A stretch of 64,000 bases of DNA, taken from Corynebacterium pilosum DSM 20521 = CIP 103422. GTDB taxonomy: Bacteria; Actinomycetota; Actinomycetes; Mycobacteriales; Mycobacteriaceae. The DNA lies in the NCBI RefSeq assembly GCF_000373805.1, contig NZ_KB892467.1, forward strand, positions 62,165 through 126,164. The letters run 5' to 3'. A model generated the notes under the pieces. The model saw only the letters and a list, made by a program, of their open reading frames with translations, did not search any database and was not told the origin of the DNA. Below are positions 58,013 through 64,000 of this stretch, piece after piece (position 1 is the first letter of the stretch; each line of letters opens with the position of its first letter). A program made the translations under genes and the position numbers.

Positions 58013-59092
58013 ATGGCCCACAAGCCGGGATCTTCTGTCACTATTTACGATATCGCTGAGGCAGCAGGCGTAAGCCCCTCAACGGTATCGCGCGCTTTTT
58101 CACGCCCAGATCGCGTCAGTTTCAACACTGCTGAAAAGATCCGCACCATCGCGGAGGAATTGGGCTATCGCACCAAGCTGGAAACGCGTAACTCGGTGCG
58201 CACCACGAAAGACGTGATCGGCTTTGTCGCCGCGGACCTAAGCAATCCGTTTTTCGTCGAGGTGCTGCGCGGAGCCTCTCACGCAGGGTGGGTTCAAGAC
58301 GTATGGATTCATGCCAGCGACGTGCAGGAATCTCAGGAAAAGTCACGTGCGGCCGTCGATAAGCTCATGGGACATGTTGACGGACTACTGCTGGCGTCCG
58401 CGCGGCTGAGCAATTCGGAGATCCAGAAGATCGCCCGCACGGTCCCCACCGTGGTGATCAACCGACCAGTCAACGGGGTTCCCAGCGTGCTCGTCGACAG
58501 TTATGACGGCTCGATCCGCCTGGCCGCCCACCTTGCCGACCAGGGCGCGCGCACCGTCACTTACCTGTCGTGGCCGGAGGAATCCTGGATGGATTCCGTC
58601 CGCTGGCGCGGCTTGCGCGAGGCCACCGGCAGCGCTGCGGGCGACGAATCCCCGCTGTTTACCAGACATATCCCGCTTTCCGACGAGCGCCTGAACGCTG
58701 TAGCGCAAATGAGCGTGTCCAAAATTACTCTCGGGGCGCCGACGGCCCAGGGCGGACGGCGCGCCTTCATCGAGTGGAAGAAACATCCGACTGACGCCGT
58801 GGTGTGCTTCAACGACATGGTTGCTGTGGGCTTTTTGCATCAGGCGGCCCGTGAGGGGGTGCGAATTCCGGACGATGTTCTGGTAGCTGGTTTCGACAAC
58901 AACGATGCGGCGCAGCTCGTCTCCCCTAGCTTGACGTCAGTCGCTGGTCCTCTCCGCGCGGTGGGCCGGGTTGCGGCAGCGAACTTGATCGCATTGGTGC
59001 AGGGAATTAAGAAGCCGATGGCGAAACCACGCGTTCTGCCCACGCGGTTAATTGTGCGCGAGTCCACGGCGGTGAAGAAAACTCGCCCCTAA
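58013..59092 (+). CDS. LacI-family transcriptional regulator (probable hexuronate repressor)
   Basis: The 359-residue protein has a LacI helix-turn-helix (V-T-I-Y-D-I-A-E-A-A-G-V-S-P-S-T-V-S-R-A) and a sugar-binding domain with G-F-V-A-A-D-L-S-N-P-F-F and a closing V-A-G-F-D-N-N-D. It lies 75 bases before uxaC in the same direction, and a palindrome in that gap is a candidate operator, so control of the hexuronate genes is likely. The effector is inferred to be a hexuronate or derivative. Confidence 0.88.
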   Translation: MAHKPGSSVTIYDIAEAAGVSPSTVSRAFSRPDRVSFNTAEKIRTIAEELGYRTKLETRNSVRTTKDVIGFVAADLSNPFFVEVLRGASHAGWVQDVWIHASDVQESQEKSRAAVDKLMGHVDGLLLASARLSNSEIQKIARTVPTVVINRPVNGVPSVLVDSYDGSIRLAAHLADQGARTVTYLSWPEESWMDSVRWRGLREATGSAAGDESPLFTRHIPLSDERLNAVAQMSVSKITLGAPTAQGGRRAFIEWKKHPTDAVVCFNDMVAVGFLHQAAREGVRIPDDVLVAGFDNNDAAQLVSPSLTSVAGPLRAVGRVAAANLIALVQGIKKPMAKPRVLPTRLIVRESTAVKKTRP

Positions 59093-59105
59093 TTCGTTTA
59101 GTCAA

Positions 59106-59120
59106 AAGTTGGTGCAACTT
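59106..59120. promoter_or_regulatory. Candidate LacI-type operator before uxaC
   Basis: AAGTTG-GTG-CAACTT is a perfect inverted repeat in the gap between the LacI gene and uxaC; a related half-site CAACTT follows at 59125-59130. Confidence 0.5.
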
Positions 59121-59167
59121 CCGGCAACTTCTTGCAATGTGACCTATCTCTAACAGACAATAATCTT

Positions 59168-60574
59168 ATGAGTAACTCACATGCATCACACCCCGACCGC
59201 CTCCTTCCGGCCGATCCGGGCACGCGTGATATCGCACGCCGCCTCTTGGCCCACGTAGAGGACCTTCCTATCATTTCCCCGCACGGACACCTGGATCCAC
59301 AGATGTTCGTCGACGACGAGCCGTTTACTAACCCCACCAAACTGCTCATCTCACCTGACCACTACCTCACCCGCGTGCTGCACTCCGCAGGCTACGAGCT
59401 CTCCGAGCTCGGCGTCGGCGGGCATGAGTGCGATCCACGCGAGGCCTGGCGCATCTTCTGCTCCAACTGGCCGCTGTACACCGGTACCGCCACCGGCTAC
59501 TGGGTAGAGCAGGAATTTGAGCACGTTTTCGGAATCAACCCGGACCGCATCTCCGGCGAAAATGCTGATGAGCTTTATGACGAGCTCGATGAGATCCTGA
59601 AGCGCCCGGACTTCCGCCCACGCGCCCTGGCAGACTTCTTCAACCTCGAAGTCCTAGCTACTACCGACGACCCATTGGATGACCTGGCAGCACACAAGGC
59701 ACTTGCCGACGATGCTTCCTTCACCCCACGCGTCCTGCCAACCTTCCGCCCAGACGCCTACACGAAGTTCTACAACGCCAACTTCGCAGACAACGTCGAA
59801 AAGCTGATTGATCTGCACGGCAATGGCAAGACCGGCTACGAGGGCTACCTCGAGGCGCTGCGCGATCGTCGTCAGTTCTTCAAGGACGCCGGCGGCACCT
59901 CCACGGACCATGGCACCCACAATGCGGAGACCACTCCACTGGATGCCGATGAGGCGCAGCGCCTGTTTGACAAGGGACGCGACGGTTCTTGGACCCGCGA
60001 GGAAGCTCAGGCTTTCGAGGCGAACATGACCTTCCGCATGGCGGAGATGGCCCAAGACGACGGCCTGGTCATGACCTTGCACCCAGGCTCCTACCGCAAC
60101 CACTCCACCTCTTCCTTCGAGAAGTACGGTGCGGACGTCGGCCACGACATCCCATTCCAGATGGAGTTCACCAACGCCCTGCAACCGCTGCTGAGCACCT
60201 TCGGCGAGAACAAGGACTTCAACTTCGTCATCTTCACGATGGACGAGACCACCTTCTCCCGCGAGATCGCTCCACTGGCTGGCTACTACCCGTCCGTCTA
60301 CGCGGGCGCGCCATGGTGGTTCATTGACGAGATCGATGCGATGAACCGCTTCCGCCAGTACACCACCGGCACCACCGGTTTCAGCCGCTACTCCGGCTTC
60401 ATCGATGACACTCGCGCCTACTGCTCCATCCCGGCGCGCCACAACACCTCGCGTCGTGTGGAGGCAAACTACCTGGCCCGTCTGGTTGCGGAGCACCGCA
60501 TCACGGAGGACCGCGCTGCCGAAATCATCGTTGACCTGATCGACGCTTCCCCAAGGAGGGTGTTCAAGCTATGA
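59168..60574 (+). CDS. uxaC: Glucuronate isomerase
   Basis: Converts D-glucuronate to D-fructuronate (and galacturonate to tagaturonate). The 468-residue protein of the amidohydrolase superfamily has metal ligands His39 and His41 in S-P-H-G-H-L-D-P and the late family segment R-F-R-Q-Y-T-T-G. ATG 59168 is chosen because homologues start near there; 12 codons of open frame lie upstream. It overlaps the next gene by four bases (ATGA). Confidence 0.93.
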   Translation: MSNSHASHPDRLLPADPGTRDIARRLLAHVEDLPIISPHGHLDPQMFVDDEPFTNPTKLLISPDHYLTRVLHSAGYELSELGVGGHECDPREAWRIFCSNWPLYTGTATGYWVEQEFEHVFGINPDRISGENADELYDELDEILKRPDFRPRALADFFNLEVLATTDDPLDDLAAHKALADDASFTPRVLPTFRPDAYTKFYNANFADNVEKLIDLHGNGKTGYEGYLEALRDRRQFFKDAGGTSTDHGTHNAETTPLDADEAQRLFDKGRDGSWTREEAQAFEANMTFRMAEMAQDDGLVMTLHPGSYRNHSTSSFEKYGADVGHDIPFQMEFTNALQPLLSTFGENKDFNFVIFTMDETTFSREIAPLAGYYPSVYAGAPWWFIDEIDAMNRFRQYTTGTTGFSRYSGFIDDTRAYCSIPARHNTSRRVEANYLARLVAEHRITEDRAAEIIVDLIDASPRRVFKL

Positions 60575-61929
60575 CCCAGAAACTCAACCGCACAAACTAT
60601 GATGCACCTGCCGCACCAGTCCGTCTGGTTCACCTAGGCCTCGGTGCTTTCCACCGCGCCCACCAGGTCTGGTATACGCAGAAGGCTGATCCGAGCTGGG
60701 GCTACTGCTCCTTTACCGGGCGCTCCGCACGTATGTCGGACACGCTTGCGCCGCAGGATGGCCTGTTTACCCTGGTCACCCGCTCCGGCGAGGGCGATTC
60801 CCCTGAGGTGATTTCTTCGTTGGTGGAGGCGCAGCCCGCCTTCAACCTGGCACGCCTGAAGGAATTGCTTGCCGACGAGAACGTGGCTGTGGTGACCTTG
60901 ACCATTACCGAAGCCGGATACCACCTGGCAGAAGATGGCAGCCTAGATACCACTGACACCGATGTCGTCCACGACGTCGAAGCGCTGCGGGCGGGTAACC
61001 CGGAGGAGCTGAAGACGGCAACGGGCCGCATCGTCGAAGGCCTGAAGGCGCGTAAGGAAGCCGGCAACGGCGGCATGGCGATCATGAGCTGTGACAACGT
61101 TGCCGACAACGGTCCGCTGACCAAGGCTGCTGTGATTGGCATGGCCAAGGCTGCGGACGAGGAGTTGGCGGACTGGATTGAGCAGAACGTCACCTTCCCG
61201 TCCACTTCGATCGACCGCATCACCCCTGCTACCACCGACGAGCTCATCGCCGACGTGGCGGAGGCGACTGGTTACGAGGACGCCTCCCCGGTTGTCACCG
61301 AGCCTTTCGCTTCGTGGGTCATCGAGGGCGAGTTCCCTGCAGGCCGTCCCGAGTGGGAGAAGGCCGGCGTGCTCTTCGTCGATGACATCGAGCAGTTTGA
61401 GCGCCGCAAGCTGTGGCTACTCAACGGTTCGCACTCCTTGATGGCGTACTACGCCCAGCTCAAGGGGCACGAGACCGTGGCGGACGCGATTAACGACGAG
61501 GACGTGCGCGCCAAGGTCGAAGCACTGTGGGACGAGGCAGCCAACCACCTGACTGCCGAGGGCCTGGACATTCCTGGCTACCGCGAGGATTTGATCGAGC
61601 GTTTCGAAAACCCACGCATTCGCCACAACCTGGCCCAGATCGCGATTGATGGTGGCACGAAGCAACGTATGCGTGCTGTGCCCATCATGAAGTCCGAGCT
61701 GGAGGCTGGCCGTGACGGTTCCGCCGCTGCTTTGTCTATCGCGGCGTGGATCGAGTATGTCCTGCGTGCCGACGAGATCCAGGACGCGCGTGCCGACGAA
61801 TTGGACGCCGCGCGGAAGGCTGAGGACCCAGTCAAGGCCCTGGTCGCTGCGTTGGATGAGGAGCTCGCCTCGAATGAGGACGCTCTTGAGCGCATCCGCG
61901 GGCTACACGACGAGGTCAAGGACCTCTAA
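60571..61929 (+). CDS. uxuB: Mannitol dehydrogenase family protein, probable fructuronate reductase
   Basis: A 452-residue NAD-dependent polyol/uronate dehydrogenase with a Rossmann N-terminal domain (H-L-G-L-G-A-F-H-R-A-H-Q near 20-31) and a helical catalytic domain with Lys280, Asn285 and His288 in K-L-W-L-L-N-G-S-H-S. Next to uxaC it most likely reduces fructuronate to mannonate. Mannitol or arabinitol dehydrogenase would look alike. AAGGAGG precedes the ATG inside uxaC. The dehydratase needed next (uxuA) is not in the window. Confidence 0.85.
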   Translation: MTQKLNRTNYDAPAAPVRLVHLGLGAFHRAHQVWYTQKADPSWGYCSFTGRSARMSDTLAPQDGLFTLVTRSGEGDSPEVISSLVEAQPAFNLARLKELLADENVAVVTLTITEAGYHLAEDGSLDTTDTDVVHDVEALRAGNPEELKTATGRIVEGLKARKEAGNGGMAIMSCDNVADNGPLTKAAVIGMAKAADEELADWIEQNVTFPSTSIDRITPATTDELIADVAEATGYEDASPVVTEPFASWVIEGEFPAGRPEWEKAGVLFVDDIEQFERRKLWLLNGSHSLMAYYAQLKGHETVADAINDEDVRAKVEALWDEAANHLTAEGLDIPGYREDLIERFENPRIRHNLAQIAIDGGTKQRMRAVPIMKSELEAGRDGSAAALSIAAWIEYVLRADEIQDARADELDAARKAEDPVKALVAALDEELASNEDALERIRGLHDEVKDL

Positions 61930-61941
61930 AACCTGCAGTGA

Positions 61942-61964
61942 GCTGGCACTGTTTTGGTGCCAGC
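61942..61964 (+). terminator. Stem-loop between uxuB and the transporter gene
   Basis: GCTGGCAC / GTGCCAGC with a TGTTTTG loop, 12 bases after the uxuB stop. No T-run follows directly, so it may only attenuate or stabilise the message. Confidence 0.5.
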
Positions 61965-62016
61965 CACACAATAATTCTCATATCTATTAATTTTTGGTCA
62001 TGATAGGAGTTCACCT

Positions 62017-64000
62017 ATGACCACCCAAACAAAGGCGCAATCAGCGCCTCCGTCTACGGCAAAATTGCCGAACCATAGAGTTCTTACCTATACCTTTGGT
62101 GACGTTGCTAACAACCTCACCTTCATGATGACCTCGATGTTCCTCATGGTGTACATGACGGACATCGCGGGGCTGTCCGCTGGCGTTGCCGGCATGATTT
62201 ACGGTGTCACCAAGATTTGGGCCGGTGTTTCGGACCTGATCGCCGGTCAAACTGTTGACCGTGCTGACACCCGTTGGGGGCGCCTGCGCCCATGGATCCT
62301 GTGGGTCTCGCCCATCCTGGTCGTCATCTTCGTCCTGCTGTTCTCCACGCCTGCGGGCCTGCCAATGGCGGGTACCATCGCGTGGATCTTCCTGCTCGAC
62401 GCCGCCTACCAGCTGTGCTATTCCTTCGTGAATATTCCGTACGGCTCCCTGTCTGCGGCAATGACGCAGGACCCGGTGGACCGTTCGAAGCTCTCGGGTG
62501 CGCGTTCGATCGCGTCCTCGCTGACCACAGTGGCCCTGTCGGCTGTTGTGGCACCACAGTTCGAGGACACCACGGCCGACAATATTCGCCTGAAGTTCAC
62601 GCTGACCTGTGTTGCTCTGGCGATTATTGCGCTGATTCTTTACCTGATCTGTTTCGCTAACGCCCGCGAGGTTGTTCCCCGCGGCCAGGGCGAGATCTCG
62701 CTGAAGAATACCTTCCGCATGCTGAAGGAAAACAAGCCGCTGATCATTCTCTGCCTCGGCGCATTCTTCCTGCTGACCAGTATTTTCATCATCAACGCGA
62801 TCGGTATGTACTGGGCGCGTGACGTGCTGGGTAATGCATCCTGGTACGTGTTCCTGACCTTGGCGCAGACCGTCGGCACGATCTTGGCAGCGTCCTTCGT
62901 TCCTACCGTGACGAAGCGCTTCGGTAAGCGCTATAGCTACATGGGCTTCGGCTTCGTGATTGCGCTCGGCTTCGTGCTTCTCTACTTCGTCCCTCCAGGT
63001 TCGCTGACCGTTGCGATTGTCGCTTGGTTCCTCTACGGCGTGGGCTCTGGCGGTACGAACGCCATGATGTTCTCCATGCAGGCAGACACCGTGGACTACG
63101 GCGAGTGGAAGACTGGCATTCGTTCCGAGGGTGGTTCCTACTCCATCCTGTCGTTCGTCCGTAAGGTCGGCCAGGGTGTCGGTGGCTGGTTGGGCGGTGC
63201 CCTGATTGGCTACTTCGGCTACGTTTCCGGCGCTGGTACGCAGTCGGCGGAGGCTCTCGACGGTATCCGCATCACCATCGGTTTTGTCACTGCTGGTTTC
63301 GCGTTGGCTGCTGTGCTGGTCATGTTCTTCTACCCACTGACCTCCGCTAACCACGAGGCGCTGGTGGCTGACCTCAACGAGCGCCGTACCCAGTCCGCGA
63401 TTGGTAAGGCCAAGGGTGTCGATGCTGAGCAGACCATCAACAAGGACTATGCCGGTGACGGCCGCTCCACGTTGATGCGCCACCAGGATGCAAACCATCC
63501 TCCGATTGTCACCTTGTTCGGTCTCCGCGGCTCGGGCGCAACCGATATCGGCCCGATCTTGGCGAAGGAGCTCGGAGTCGAGTACATCGACCAAGCCTTC
63601 AGCTCCACGGAGCTGGCACAGGTTGATGAGAAGGACCTCATTTCGGACAGCGCATTCGACCGCTGGATGCGTGCCGTTTCCACCGCTGGTCTGGACGACG
63701 GTTCGCTGGTCACAGCAACCGAGCAGTCCGCGAACCGCAATATGGCTAACACCAACACGGAAAACGTGTTGCGCTCCGTCGAAAACGGTGGCGTGCTACT
63801 GGGACGCAATGGTGCCCTCGTGCTGGGCGATGTTGTTGGCGCCTTCCACGTCCGTCTGGTTGCACCGCTTGAGAAGCGTATCGAGCGAGTCCAAGCGCAG
63901 ACCGGCCTGTCCTATGACGCAGCTCGTGAGCAGTGTCTGACCGAGGACCGGATCCGTGCAGAGATGGCGGACCGCCTGTACTCGTGGGATCCGAACCATG
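62017..64000 (+). CDS. GPH-family sugar transporter fused to a cytidylate-kinase-like domain (3' end outside window)
   Basis: An uninterrupted frame starts at ATG 62017 (ATAGGAG before it) and runs off the right edge; 661 residues are visible. Residues 1 to about 455 are a 12-helix glycoside-pentoside-hexuronide:cation symporter, with Y-T-F-G-D-V-A-N-N-L-T at helix 1, V-D-R-A-D-T-R-W-G-R-L-R-P-W after helix 2, and A-D-T-V-D-Y-G-E-W-K-T-G-I-R later. A roughly 40-residue linker leads to a soluble domain from about 495 with a P-loop-like G-L-R-G-S-G-A-T (502-509) and later G-R-N-G-A-L-V-L-G-D and R-L-V-A-P-L-E-K-R-I-E-R-V, matching the cytidylate-kinase-like family (PF13189 type). With uxaC and uxuB it probably imports a hexuronate or hexuronide. 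The role of the kinase-like part is unknown. Confidence 0.85.
   Translation, partial: MTTQTKAQSAPPSTAKLPNHRVLTYTFGDVANNLTFMMTSMFLMVYMTDIAGLSAGVAGMIYGVTKIWAGVSDLIAGQTVDRADTRWGRLRPWILWVSPILVVIFVLLFSTPAGLPMAGTIAWIFLLDAAYQLCYSFVNIPYGSLSAAMTQDPVDRSKLSGARSIASSLTTVALSAVVAPQFEDTTADNIRLKFTLTCVALAIIALILYLICFANAREVVPRGQGEISLKNTFRMLKENKPLIILCLGAFFLLTSIFIINAIGMYWARDVLGNASWYVFLTLAQTVGTILAASFVPTVTKRFGKRYSYMGFGFVIALGFVLLYFVPPGSLTVAIVAWFLYGVGSGGTNAMMFSMQADTVDYGEWKTGIRSEGGSYSILSFVRKVGQGVGGWLGGALIGYFGYVSGAGTQSAEALDGIRITIGFVTAGFALAAVLVMFFYPLTSANHEALVADLNERRTQSAIGKAKGVDAEQTINKDYAGDGRSTLMRHQDANHPPIVTLFGLRGSGATDIGPILAKELGVEYIDQAFSSTELAQVDEKDLISDSAFDRWMRAVSTAGLDDGSLVTATEQSANRNMANTNTENVLRSVENGGVLLGRNGALVLGDVVGAFHVRLVAPLEKRIERVQAQTGLSYDAAREQCLTEDRIRAEMADRLYSWDPNH

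Noticed and set aside
62041..63594. Open frame of 517 codons on the minus strand
   Set aside because: It is opposite the GPH transporter-kinase gene, is rich in Arg/His/Gln/Glu without family motifs, and is a shadow of that gene.

Overview
The window is chromosomal DNA from a Corynebacterium (Actinomycetota). Support comes from the gene content and order: benABCD-benR, a benzoate transporter, clpP2-clpP1-tig, rpiB, an Rv2466c-type thioredoxin-fold protein, pepN, metB, ettA and a CopD-CtaG fusion. This is the backbone order I recall from C. glutamicum, and the rpiB/Rv2466c/pepN part also matches M. tuberculosis. Mycothiol-type proteins, actinobacterial two-copy ClpP and GC-rich codon use agree. 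I cannot name the species.

Layout. (1) 1-16.6 kb is an aromatic catabolic island. catA-catB and a small CatC-like gene run leftward; benABCD and the LuxR-type regulator benR run rightward; catC-pcaJ-pcaI run leftward; pcaR-pcaF-pcaD run rightward; an aromatic-acid MFS transporter closes it. Together they take benzoate through catechol and 3-oxoadipate to succinyl-CoA and acetyl-CoA. No protocatechuate-branch genes are present. (2) 16.7-20.2 kb holds clpP2, clpP1, trigger factor, two identical tRNA-Pro genes and tRNA-Gly. (3) 20.3-27.9 kb holds a Gly/Asp-rich membrane protein and a divergent six-gene glycosyltransferase/WcbI cluster, probably for a surface glycan. (4) 27.9-47.9 kb is mostly housekeeping: aldo/keto reductase, rpiB, MetY-like and MetB enzymes, pepN, a two-component system with an unusual Asp/Trp-tailed partner, MscS, truncated hemoglobin, HNH endonuclease, thioesterase, ettA, an SSB, CopD-CtaG and a LysR regulator. 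(5) 47.9-50.2 kb is a tRNA-Arg gene followed by a decayed phage-type integrase and two convergent small genes that are easily missed. (6) 50.2-57.9 kb holds an SDR, nrdDG, orn, tRNA-His, a luciferase-like monooxygenase, an L,D-transpeptidase, tRNA-Lys and a lipoprotein. (7) 58.0-64.0 kb is a hexuronate locus: LacI regulator, uxaC, a fructuronate/mannonate dehydrogenase, and a GPH-type sugar transporter that continues in frame into a cytidylate-kinase-like domain and runs off the window.

Most unusual items: the GPH transporter-kinase fusion; BenC carrying a C-terminal FCD-like sensor domain; perfect DnaA boxes upstream of the ssb paralogue and of nrdD; the Asp/Trp-tailed membrane peptide overlapping a histidine kinase; and the small genes beside the integrase relic. 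All assignments are from reading the sequence; no database search was run.
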